From NCBI GenBank assembly GCA_014843695.1, contig CM026390.1:15504015-15568014 (forward strand): a stretch of 64,000 nucleotides of DNA. Direction: 5' to 3'. Each line of letters opens with the position of its first letter. Positions within the stretch are counted from its first letter, which is position 1. This DNA is from Archivesica marissinica. Lineage: Eukaryota; Mollusca; Bivalvia; Venerida; Vesicomyidae. The notes under the pieces were generated by a model. The model was not told the DNA's origin and ran no database searches. It saw only the letters and a list, made by a program, of their open reading frames with translations. Of the stretch, positions 11,933-21,917 are shown in pieces. The position numbers and the translations under genes were made by a program.

Positions 11933-12640
11933 CAATAAGTTCAACAGCTGCCACTGGATGTATAGGCCTACGTAGATATGGTGTATTCAAAATTCAATTG
12001 GAACTAAAATTAATATTAAATCGGACGTGAAACTGCAAGGTCATATTGCGTTATGTCCATAGCAACACATTATTGAGTCTAGCTTTTCCGTTAACGAGAA
12101 CAAAAAAATATTTAAATGAGGTCAACCAACCTGTTCTATATTGCTTAATATCCACTAGATGTGTCCGTCTGTACCAATATGGTTTATAATTCACATGTTC
12201 ATCCATCCTTCGTTCTGCTAGCCATCACTCCCTGGACAGCAGTCGTATAACAGCCGATATTGAAGAATTGATTTATAGAGAAATCACATACGTATTGTTT
12301 TTCATACCTATACGCGAGACTTAATACCCGATGTCCTAACATTATTGTACATACGACACAACGTGTTGCCTAAATATGGTCGCAGACGACTGGATGTTTT
12401 CAGGCAGAATAATAAATGATTTATACAAAATCACTCCGACTGATTTTCTCCGAAAGCGGTATTGGAAAAATCGGTTGCTATAGAAACCAACGAATGTTAG
12501 CCGTATCAGGTTATGTAGTCACAAATCAATTAGTCTGTCGGAGATTCAACAAGTATTATTCAACTGTTGCATGTCTCCGCTAATAGCTTTTGTCATTTTG
12601 TCTTTTCTTATTATTATTATTTAACCTAGTAAAATATATA
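11933..12640. other. Unique AT-rich region
   Basis: No gene or repeat recognised. Confidence 0.4.
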
Positions 12641-13326
12641 TGTATATTTACTATATATTACGCCGTCTCTTCGTGGTTAAGGCGTCCGCATATTTTAGTT
12701 ATGTTTAGTGTTTCACTATATTCGTCATTTAGATATTAAATGACAAATTTCAATCAACCATATTTCTTAGTTTTATTTAATACCATCAAACAGAGCTCAT
12801 AAAGTGAGTTTGCCAGGGAGCTTGCATAAATAGAAAATTATTGTAAAATAAATAGTTTTATGTAAGTCCAGAAGGCTACAAGTCCAGAAGGGTACGGGTT
12901 TTCAAGCGATAGTAAGTCCTGAATGGTTCGGCTTTCAGATTACTTATAGTCACCACATAAATTGCGTCGAAATTATTTCCTGTGTCTGCTAAAAATAACC
13001 CACCCTCCCAACCCTGGTAAATGCATAATTGATATCTGTATGTCATTAAAGTTAGATCCCCACCTTTGATCATACATATATAATGAATGATATATGTCAT
13101 CTTTTGTTTGAACTATTGAACTAGTCACATGTAATATTTTAGTTATGTTTAGTGTTTCACTATATTCGTCATTTAGATATTAAATGACAAATTTCAATCA
13201 ATCATATTTCTTAGTTTTATTTAATACCATCAAACAGAGCTCATAAAGTGAGTTTGCCAGGGAGCTTGCATAAATATGTATATTTACTATATATTACGCC
13301 GTCTCTTAGTGGTTAATGCGTCCGCA
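12641..13326 (+). mobile_element. ~586-bp insertion with 142-bp terminal direct repeats
   Basis: The order is A-B-spacer-B-A. A is a 50-bp segment at 12641-12690 and 13277-13326. B is a 142-bp segment at 12691-12832 and 13135-13276, with about one mismatch between copies. The spacer is 302 bp. The second A runs into a complete SINE-D, while the first A is only its flank and head. This looks like a short element with terminal direct repeats inside SINE-D, or a complex duplication. No coding capacity was seen. Confidence 0.6.
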
Positions 13327-13570
13327 CACGGAGCGGGCGGTCGACGGTTCGAAGCCTAGGAGCGGGATGTTGAAAGGTTCGAACCTATTTATGGCTCGTT
13401 CTGATATGGCCGGTTGGTGAGCCGCAAGCTAGTTAAATAATGGTTATTGATTACCTACCAGCATGGCGCCTGGCATACAAGCCTAGGATTCGGGAAGTAC
13501 TGATGTCTCATAAGTCAGTAATGGCTGGTCCTTTCAATAGGGGTGACACTATAATAAACAAACACTTTAC
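13297..13570 (+). repeat. SINE-D
   Basis: A tRNA-like head: GCCGTCTCTTAGTGGTTAAT (box A) and GGTTCGAAGCC (box B). The body includes GGCTCGTTCTGATATGGCCG and it ends before AATAAACAAACACTTTAC. A truncated head of the same family lies at 12660-12690. Confidence 0.75.
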
Positions 13571-13619
13571 TTTTGCTTTTATGTAATATATATATATATA
13601 TCTATACTTAGGTTAACGC

Positions 13620-13911
13620 TTACAGACGGATATGTAGTCCAGTGGTAACACGCTGGGCTGGTAATCCAGGGATCGCAGGTTCGATCCCCCGTCTGACACT
13701 AATACAATTAACAGTCTTTCAGATGGGACGTTAAACCGAGGTCTCGTGTCGGTGCTTTACACCGTGCACGTAAAAGAACCAGAGGAGATTCTGGAATGGG
13801 TCTCTGTCTGTATCATTGCACTATCCTCCAAAATCTAAAATAACTAATCTCTTCAGGAGACGTCGCTCATATGGGCAACCGGTAGCGACGATAAATAAAC
13901 GTAAATACAAC
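13620..13911 (+). repeat. SINE-C with 10-bp target duplication
   Basis: Full-length copy flanked by AGGTTAACGC at 13610-13619 and 13912-13921. The head and body match the copy at 9742-10033. Confidence 0.93.
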
Positions 13912-14159
13912 AGGTTAACGCACAAGTGCAATGCATAAAAATAGTTCGTACCTAAATGCATTAATGTAGAACGTAAAAGCATGTACACAACCGCGGTGTG
14001 CATGGTACATGTACTTGCTATTTCGTGGTTATTTTGATGAACTGTTTGTTACTGAAACATGCCAATATAATCTGTACCAAACAAGCTAGATAGATATATC
14101 CAAACAAGAGTAATTCATCCATTACATGGAGATATTAAAAATATACACATTTCTTTTAG

Positions 14160-14374
14160 CTCGATTGCGAAACAAGTTATTTCAACTTATATAAATCACT
14201 CTCTAGACCTCATTCCTGATGGAATCCATCGCCACGAGGGAGAGAGATGAGGCAGCGTGGAATTTAAATGACTTGCCTAAGGGCACAATCGTAACGACTC
14301 CAGTGGGGCTCGAACTCCGAACCTTTCGCACCTGAAGCGAACGTGCATCCACTGCGCTATCACGACTTCCACAC
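14160..14374 (-). repeat. SINE-B
   Basis: Minus-strand copy with the head TGGAAGTCGTGATAGCGCAG, B box GTTCGAGCCCC, body (CTTAGGCAAG, GGCGATGGATTCCATCAGGA) and the tail ending at CGATTGCGAAACAAG on the plus strand. Confidence 0.88.
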
Positions 14375-14407
14375 ACACTTCTATACAACATTAGACCGTT
14401 ACGAGCC

Positions 14408-14505
14408 TCCGTTGCCAAGTGGTGACTATGAATACATGGATCGCAGGCTCAACCCTCCATCTGACACTGATAATTTTAACAGTCTTTCATATGGGACTAT
14501 AAACA
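14408..14505 (+). repeat. SINE-C head fragment, diverged
   Basis: TGGATCGCAGGCTCAACCCT and AACAGTCTTTCATATGGGAC align with the SINE-C head and start of body. The rest is absent. Confidence 0.6.
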
Positions 14506-14849
14506 GAACATAGCAACATTTTATTATCAGACTTGTACATAGTACATAATCATATAATACATAATATTAATATATTTATTTACATCACGTGACTTGTTAG
14601 TTACATATTCAAGTGTGTTCATTGTACATGTGTACATGTATTAGTAAAAGAGGATGCACATTATATTTAAGCAGAATATCGTATAATATCAAGTACATTT
14701 AACAAGAAGAAACAATTTTATTAGATACAAATTATTAAGTTTTTTTGTCTTTAACACAATTATGTAAATGGAAATTATTTATCAAGGAAGACATTATACT
14801 GTCGTTAGAGAGTTTCTGAGGTACAAAGCTCTTTTCAAATAATTTGCTA

Positions 14850-15430
14850 ATTTAAATAGGATTGATTTATCGGATGTTTTTAATAGTTCTAGATAATTAT
14901 ACACCGACTGCTTCTGTAATAGTACGGCTTTAAATACTTATCTCGAATGTTAATGTAGCATGGACAAACACAAACAAAGTGATATTCATCTTCTATGTCA
15001 TTGGTATTACAGTTAATGCAATATCGTTCATTTCTAGGTATTCTATTGCGCGCATAGCGACCAGTTTGTATTATTAGAGAGACCAGTTTGTATTATTAGA
15101 GAGACCAGTTTGTATTATTAGAGAGACCAGTTTGTATTATTAGAGAGACCAGTTTGTATTATTAGAGAGTGGACAGATAAGCGTAATCTAGATATATAAA
15201 ACCTCAAATTACTTGGTAAAACTTCCAAGTAAATCTCATACTCAAAATGAAGTTTAAATAATTTATAATTCTCAAGTATTGGTGTGAAGTTTCGAGAGAA
15301 CCGTACCATTGCTGTATGAATGAGTCAATTATGCGTTGTTTGAAAACACTAATGAAGAAAGAAGGAATAGCTACGCTACGTTGTTCTTCAAAAACATAAG
15401 CAAAGCCATAGTCGCACAGCAACTTTTTAA
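14850..15430 (-). mobile_element. LINE C-terminal remnant with internal expansion
   Basis: Minus-strand frames read LENYKLFKLHFEYEIYLEVL, then RISRLRLS-type and IPRNERYCINCNTNDIEDEY-HF motifs. This is the conserved C-terminal region of a non-LTR retrotransposon ORF2, with its Cys/His cluster. Frames are broken by at least one frameshift. A 22-bp tandem expansion (15062-15170) sits inside the former coding region. Confidence 0.75.
15062..15170 (+). repeat. 22-bp tandem repeat, ~5 copies
   Basis: Five identical or near-identical units GAGAGACCAGTTTGTATTAT-TA, located exactly inside the LINE remnant. One unit corresponds to the LINE sequence coding for IIQTG. Confidence 0.92.
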
Positions 15431-15469
15431 CACTTGCGGCCCGTCCCAGTCTACATTCTGAAAGTGCTT

Positions 15470-15820
15470 GTATAAACCGATAGCTCGTGTATCGGTGCTA
15501 TGCATCGTGCATGCATGTAAAAGTGCTTGTATAAACCGATAGCTTGTGTATCGGTGCTATGCATCGTGCATGCATGTAAAAGTGCTTGTATAAACCGATA
15601 GCTTGTGTATCGGTGCTATGCATCATGCATGCATGTAAAAGTGCTTGTATAAACCGATAGCTCGTGTATCGGTGCTATGCATCATGCATGCATGTAAAAG
15701 TGCTTGTATAAACCGATAGCTTGTGTATCGGTGCTATGCATCATGCATGCATGTAAAAGTGCTTGTATAAACCGATAGCTCGTGTATCGGTGCTATTCAT
15801 CATGCATGCATGTAAAAGAA
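15470..15820 (+). repeat. 59-bp minisatellite derived from SINE-C interior
   Basis: Six copies of a 59-bp unit with GCTCGTGTATCGGTGCTATG and CATGCATGTAAAAG. It parallels the SINE-C body segment AAACCGAGGTCTCGTGTCGG...GTGCACGTAAAAG, and the last copy continues into AAACAG like the SINE. Copies differ at only a few positions. Confidence 0.93.
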
Positions 15821-15825
15821 ACAGT

Positions 15826-16052
15826 GGAAGTCGTGATAGCGCAGTGGATGCGCGTTCGCTTTAGCTGCGAAAGGTCCGGAGTTCGAGCCCCGCTGGAGCA
15901 GTTACGATTGTGTCCTTAGGCAAGGCATTTAATTTCCACGTTTCCTCTTCTCTCTCCCTCGTGGCGATGGATTCCATCAGGAATGAGGTCACGAGAGTGA
16001 TTAATATAAGTTATAAGAACTTGTTTCGCAATCGAGCTAAAATAATTTTGTA
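15826..16052 (+). repeat. SINE-B, full length
   Basis: It starts GTGGAAGTCGTGATAGCGCA, has B box GTTCGAGCCCC, and ends with the shared tail AAGAACTTGTTTCGCAATCG and an A-rich end. It follows directly on the SINE-C-derived array. Confidence 0.92.
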
Positions 16053-16299
16053 TAAACATTTTAAAACGTACGATGATTGTCGCTTGAGAATTATGAGTGT
16101 TAGTTAGTCTGACAACATATGATAAGTGTATATCTTCTTCCAATTGCACGTAACTATCACTTACTCGTAACAATCCTAATAAAAATATCTGTTTATGGGG
16201 GAACTCTATTATTTGAGTGTAACGTAGACAAACAAGAAATGCAAAACCACTTTAAATATTCATTATTTTTACAAGATGTTATTATCTCCTAGAGCACCA

Positions 16300-16531
16300 T
16301 CAAACTTCTGCCAAAATGTACCACACAAACAAAGAAATCGTATGGAATAATGAACATATTAAAGCAAACAATAAGACTTTTTTCGATTTAAAAAATGGAC
16401 AGAGAAGGGAATTATATACTTGGAACATCTTTATGACTTTAGAAAACATTTTTTTTTATTCCTTTAGAGATATACAAAATGTATACAATATACCCAATTG
16501 TGATTTTTTTAATGATATATGTCTTAAATAG
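16300..16531 (+). mobile_element. Possible LINE ORF2 fragment
   Basis: The frame contains EIVWNNEHIKANNKTFFDLK and a following hydrophobic stretch, resembling the 'W-N--I-I--K--F' region near the C-terminus of some invertebrate LINE ORF2 proteins. It is short, so the call is weak. Confidence 0.4.
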
Positions 16532-16577
16532 AAAGTGTACCAAATGACTTAAAAACAAATTAAAATAGAATTTGTTG

Positions 16578-17022
16578 GTGTCTCTTTTTTAATCCTTAAG
16601 ACGGTAACTTGGATGAAAACTAATAAGTATTGCCTCATTAATCAGTTGATATTGATAATAGATCTTCAAACGACATTTTCCCGAATGTAAAGTTGGTAGT
16701 GGTTGATGTAACAGCCATAGCATGTGTTTTATAACGCTGTATTTTATTTCATTTTATTTCTTTTTCATTAAAGGCCGTGAACATGGAAAGCACGATGTTA
16801 TTTGCCTTCCTGGTTTTATTGAACGTTGCTCCCGTGTCAACAGTTGTGCCATCACCATTGCCATCAGAAAACGGAAGCACCAGATTAGAACTGATTGCCC
16901 AGTACTTTTATGCTGGTTTTAAGTACGCATAGATTGTTTTACTCCTCCTATGTCGACATAATATATGCCTTGGCCTTCGTCAGTTAAAGTGGATATTTCG
17001 TTCTAACAATTTACGACGTCGT
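16578..17022 (+). repeat. Left arm of a ~445-bp inverted repeat
   Basis: This arm is the reverse complement of 20857-21302 with only about a dozen differences. It contains the 5' flank and first coding stretch of the integrase-like gene found intact in the right arm, here with one premature stop (TAG at 16930). It ends abruptly at the 31-bp array. Confidence 0.92.
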
Positions 17023-17032
17023 TTTGTATTCT

Positions 17033-18262
17033 GGGGCCACAACAGTTGTCAGCCAACGTCTACTGGGGCAACAACAGTCGTCAGCAAACGTCTACTGGAC
17101 CATAACAGTCGTCAGCCAACGTCTATTGGGGCCAGAACAGCCGTCAGCGAACGTCTACTGGGGCCATAAAAGTCGTCAGACAACATATACTGGGACCATA
17201 ACAGTCGTCAGACAACATCTACTGGGGCCATAACAGTCGTCAGCCAACATCTACTGGGACCATAACAGTCGTCAGCCAACATCTACTGAGACCATAACAG
17301 TCGTTAGACAACATCTACTGGGGCCACAACAGTCGTCAGACAACATCTACTGGGGCCATAACAGTCGTCAGACAACATCTACTGGGGCCATAACAGTCGT
17401 CAGCCAACATCTACTGGGGCCATAACAGTCGTCAGCCAACATCTACTGGGGCCATAACAGTCGTCAGACAACATCTACTGGGGCCACAACAGTCGTCAGA
17501 CAACATCTACTGGGGCCACAACAGTCGTCAGACAACATTAACTGGGACCATAACAGTCGTCAGACAACATCTACTGGGGCCATAACAGTCGTCAGACAAC
17601 ATCTACTGGGGCCATAACAGTCGTCAGACAACATCTACTGGGGCCATAACAGTCGTCAGACAACATCTACTGGGGCCATAACAGTCGTCAGACAACATCT
17701 ACTGGGGCCATAACAGTCGTCAGACAACATCTACTGGGGCCATAACAGTCGTCAGACAACATCTACTGGGGCCATAACAGTCGTCAGACAACATCTACTG
17801 GGGCCACAACAGTCGTCAGACAACATCTACTGGGGCCACAACAGTCGTCCGACAAACATAGTCGTCATACAACATCTATTGGGGCTACAACAGTCGTCAG
17901 ACAACATCTACTGGGGCCACAACAACGTCTACTGGACCATAACAGTCGTCAGCCAACATCTACTGGGACCATAACAGTCGTCAGACAACATCTACTGGGT
18001 TTCAACAGTCGCCAGTCAACATATACTGGGTCTAAACAGTCGCCAGTCAACATATACTGGGATTAAACAGTCGCCAGCCAACATTTACTGGGTCTAATCA
18101 GTCGCCAGTCAACATATACTGGGTTTCAACAGTCGCCATCCAACATCTACTGGGTTTCAACAGTCGCCAGCCAACATATACTGGGTCTAAACAGTCGCCA
18201 GTCAACATATACTGGGTCTAAACAGTCGCCAGTCAACATCTACTAGGCCATAAAAGTCGACT
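17033..18262 (+). repeat. 31-bp minisatellite
   Basis: About 39 copies with core CAACATCTACTGGGGCCATA and ACAGTCGTCAGA. Both ends are more variable; a diverged sub-block at 18000-18260 uses ACAGTCGCCAGTCAACATAT. Confidence 0.95.
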
Positions 18263-18339
18263 GCCAACATAATATATTGGGCCAAAATATGCGGCTGCTT
18301 GTCGAATCTCTGCAAGTGTAAAATATGTTAAGCTAAATG

Positions 18340-19848
18340 TAATTAAATTACAACAAATGTAGGAATATGTTATATTTACTATCATAGAATAAATATGTTA
18401 CATTAATGTAATGTAGATAACTACAATTGTAGGAATATGTTACGCTTAATGTAACGTAGATAACTACAATTGTAGGAATATGTTACGCTTAATGTAATGT
18501 AGATAACTACAAGTGTAGGAATATGTTACGCTTAATGTAATGTAGATAACTACAAGTGTAGGAATATGTTACGCTTAATGTAACGTAGATAACTACAATT
18601 GTAGGAATATGTTACGCTTAATGTAACGTAGATAACTACACGTGTAGGAATATGTTACGCTTAATGTAATGTAGATAACTACAAGTGTAGGAATATGGTA
18701 CGCTTAATGTAACGTAGATAACTACACGTGTAGGAATATGTTACGCTTAATGTAATGTAGATAACTACACGTGTAGGAATATGTTACGCTTAATGTAATG
18801 TAGATAACTACACGTGTAGGAATATGTTACGCTTAATGTAATGTAGATAACTACAAGTGTAGGAATATGTTACGCTTAATGTAATGTAGATAACTACAAG
18901 TGTAGGAATATGTTACGCTTAATGTAATGTAGATAACTACAAGTGTAGGAATATGTTACGCTTAATGTAATGTAGATAACTACACGTGTAGGAATATGTT
19001 ACGCTTAATGTAATGTAGATAACTACAAGTGTAGGAATATGTTACGCTTAATGTAATGTAGATAACTACACGTGTAGGAATATGTTACGCTTAATGTAAT
19101 GTAGAGAACTACATGTGTAGGAATATGTTACGCTTAATGTAATGAACTACATGTGTATGAATATGTTACGCTTAATGTAATGAACTACAAGTGTAGGAAT
19201 ATGTTACGCTTAATGTAATGAACTACATGTGTATGAATATGTTACGCTTAATGTAATGAACTACACGTGTAGGAATATGTTACGCTTAATGTAATGTAGA
19301 TAACTACAATTGTAGGAATATGTTACGCTTAATGTAATGAACTACATGTGTATGAATATGTTACGCTTAATGTAATGAACTACATGTGTATGAATATGTT
19401 ACGCTTAATGTAATGAACTACACGTGTAGGAATATGTTACGCTTAATGTAATGTAGATAACTACAATTGTAGGAATATGTTACGCTTAATGTAATGTAGA
19501 TAACTACACGTGTAGGAATATGTTACGCTTAATGTAATGTAGATAACTACAATTGTAGGAATATGTTACGCTTAATGTAATGTAGATAACTACAATTGTA
19601 GGAATATGTTACGCTTAATGTAATGTAGATAACTATAATTGTAGGAATATGTTACGCTTAATGTAATGTAGATAACTACATGTGTAGGAATATGTTACGC
19701 TTAATGTAATGTAGAGAACTACATGTGTAGGAATATGTTACGCTTAATGTAATGTAGATAACCACAAGTGTAGGAATATGTTACGCTTAATGTAATGAAC
19801 TACAAGTGTAGGAATATGTTATGCTTAATGTAATGTAGATATGCTTTT
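18340..19848 (+). repeat. 43-bp minisatellite (with 36-bp variant)
   Basis: About 36 copies of GTAGGAATATGTTACGCTTA followed by ATGTAATGTAGATAACTACA. A 36-bp variant lacks the GTAGATA segment (around 19140-19270). Single-base variants (AATTGT, AAGTGT, ACGTGT) are mixed along the array. Confidence 0.95.
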
Positions 19849-19851
19849 AGA

Positions 19852-19936
19852 TCAATGCTTTTGAATGTCAAGTTTTAATTTTTAAATATTAAGCATTAAG
19901 TTTGAAAATATAAATTTTAAATATTAAGATAGAATT
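19852..19936 (+). repeat. 85-bp direct repeat, copy 1
   Basis: Identical by eye to 21379-21463 (starts TCAATGCTTTTGAATGTCAA). It overlaps the last codons of the integrase-like pseudogene. Confidence 0.9.
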
Positions 19937-21103
19937 GTATGTCTGGCTTCAGAATGTAAGCCAACTCCTTGAAAGCATTACTACATATTTTCTTAGGTAT
20001 TGTGTATTGTTCATGGCAAATTTCAACGTCATCCAAATCAACTTCAACACCATAATCAACAGAACCTGTTAGTTCTGGTATATGAAACAGCATTTCCGGT
20101 CTTCCAGTACAAGTGGCTATATGTTTTTGTGTTCGCACATTGTGTAAATTCCAATGGATAGCAATGCGATCAAGTTCCGCTTGAAGAACATCTGTCACAG
20201 AAAACCGCAAACATTCTACATGAAGAATGTTTGACGTATCAAATCGTCCTCGAGTTCTCAAATCCACCAACTTATTCCTTGTTGCTTTAAATATCCCCAC
20301 CAACGTTCAATACGCTGATTTGCGGTGCTTTTAACGTACATGAAACTCTTCACTCCAGCCATGGAATCACTATGATCATTTCTGAAAAAGGGCTGGAGAA
20401 AACTAATGCTTGAATTTTCTGTTCCACGATCTGCGCACACAATTCCTGGAACGAATCCATAACTTGCTACCGTATCAAGATAATAATTCGCTATCATTTT
20501 TGGATTATTATTTGTAGGACCAACTTTTAACCACATGACTCTTCTACTGTATCCATCCATCGCCCCATTGATGCACAAACCAAATGGTTTTAATTTATCG
20601 TAACCATCGATGTGCCACACATAGTTGGGTCCTGGGACGAGGTACTTCCTTTGTTTAAGCATATGCGCTTTCCTTAAACGAACAACGTCTGGATCAATTA
20701 ATTTAAGCAACATCATAACATCATCTCTTTTCACTTTTAAATGATAATCAGTTTCCAGACGCCTCCACATACTTCAGTACCCTAAGCAGTCTCCGCTAAA
20801 CTGTATTTCTTTTTCTATAGTTTCTTGTATGATTTCTAATGGAGTATATGTAACAAAGCGACGTCGTAAATTGTTAGAACGAAGTATCCGCTTTAACTGA
20901 CAAAGGCCAAGGCATATATTATGTCGACATAAGAGGAGTAAAACAATCTCTGCGTACTTAAAACCAGCATAAAAGTACTGGGCAATCAGTTCTAATCTGG
21001 TGCTTCCGTTTTCTGATGGCAATGGTGATGGCACAACTGTTGACACGGGAGCAACGTTCAATAAAACCAGGAAGGCAAATAACATCGTGCTTTCCATGTT
21101 CAC
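19917..21103 (-). pseudogene. DDE integrase-like protein (HIDGYDKLKPFG family), broken
   Basis: Three minus-strand segments (21103-20774, 20770-20258, 20303-19917) form one protein of roughly 390 residues. The N-terminal part has a helix-turn-helix-like stretch (LIAQYFYAGFKYAEIVLLLL... LKRILRSNNLRRR). The core carries an rve-type acidic triad: D in WHIDGYDKLK, D in VCADRGTEN and E in ANQRIERWW. This domain recurs in fish and invertebrate genomes as an integrase-core protein of unclear transposon affiliation. Breaks: an in-frame TGA after GDCLGY (likely CGA to TGA, since relatives have Arg there) and a frameshift just after the SWW motif near 20260-20303. The 5' part is duplicated as the left arm of the inverted repeat. 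The protein is probably non-functional. Confidence 0.78.
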
Positions 21104-21302
21104 GTCCTTTAATGAAAAAGAAATAAAATGAAATAAAATACAGCGTTATAAAACACATGCTATGGCTGTTACATCAACCACTACCAACTTTACCTTCGGC
21201 AAAATGTCGTTTGAAGATCTATTATCAATATCAACTTATTAATGAGGCAATACTTATTAGTTTTCATCCAAGTTACCGTCTTAAAGATTAAAAAAGAGAC
21301 AC
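20857..21302 (-). repeat. Right arm of the ~445-bp inverted repeat
   Basis: It pairs with 16578-17022 and includes the start of the integrase-like gene and about 200 bp upstream. In this arm the frame is open where the left arm has TAG. Confidence 0.92.
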
Positions 21303-21378
21303 ACACAATATATTAATGTTACTTACTTTGCCGCATTGAACTGCCACTACCTTGTGGCTTCAATGTCAACGAGTCTCT

Positions 21379-21463
21379 TCAATGCTTTTGAATGTCAAGT
21401 TTTAATTTTTAAATATTAAGCATTAAGTTTGAAAATATAAATTTTAAATATTAAGATAGAATT
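21379..21463 (+). repeat. 85-bp direct repeat, copy 2
   Basis: Second copy of the segment at 19852-19936. It lies just upstream of the env remnant that begins at 21507. Confidence 0.9.
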
Positions 21464-21506
21464 ATTAAGTTTTAATTTTAAATGTCCCTCCAGGGCTTCC
21501 ATAATT

Positions 21507-21917
21507 ATGTATCTCGAAAATCTCAAGTCTGAACTAAATATGTTATCGATGCATCATCTTTCAAATGGAATAATTTCTCCCAAAGAGTTACAGATGATCT
21601 TATTACAAATCGAAACTAAGCTACCCTTAAATGTTGAGCTACCTATAGATCCCAGAATAGATATTTGGCATTATTACAAAACAGTTACATGTGTCACTTA
21701 TATAGAACAATTTCAAATTCGCATCATAATTCAAATTCCACTAATCAAAACAACTGAACAGTTTGAAATTTATGAAATATATAATTTACCGTTACCATTA
21801 CCAAAAGGAAAACATGCTTTAGCATATACTGCTAATTTTGTCCTTGAAACAAATTGGCTGATGATCAGCAAAAGTAATTCAACATTTGCAATTCAATTTT
21901 CAATTATTCTTTATTAA
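21507..21917 (+). pseudogene. env-like: Retroelement env-like protein, upstream fragment
   Basis: An open frame of about 136 codons resembles the ectodomain of env proteins from env-bearing invertebrate LTR retroelements and F-type envelope relatives. It has a helical N-terminal stretch, then a beta-rich part with a PLPLP-type proline motif. The true N-terminus and signal peptide are missing: the frame is stopped just upstream, next to the 85-bp repeat. The 3' side is cut by a LINE insertion. The assignment rests on general architecture, the downstream fragment with a membrane anchor, and the LTR further on. The gene is non-functional as it stands. Confidence 0.6.

Noticed and set aside
16722..16922. 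Secreted-looking peptide (hydrophobic N-terminus)
   Set aside because: It is an off-frame reading of the inverted-repeat arm, and the same frame recurs at 21158-20958.
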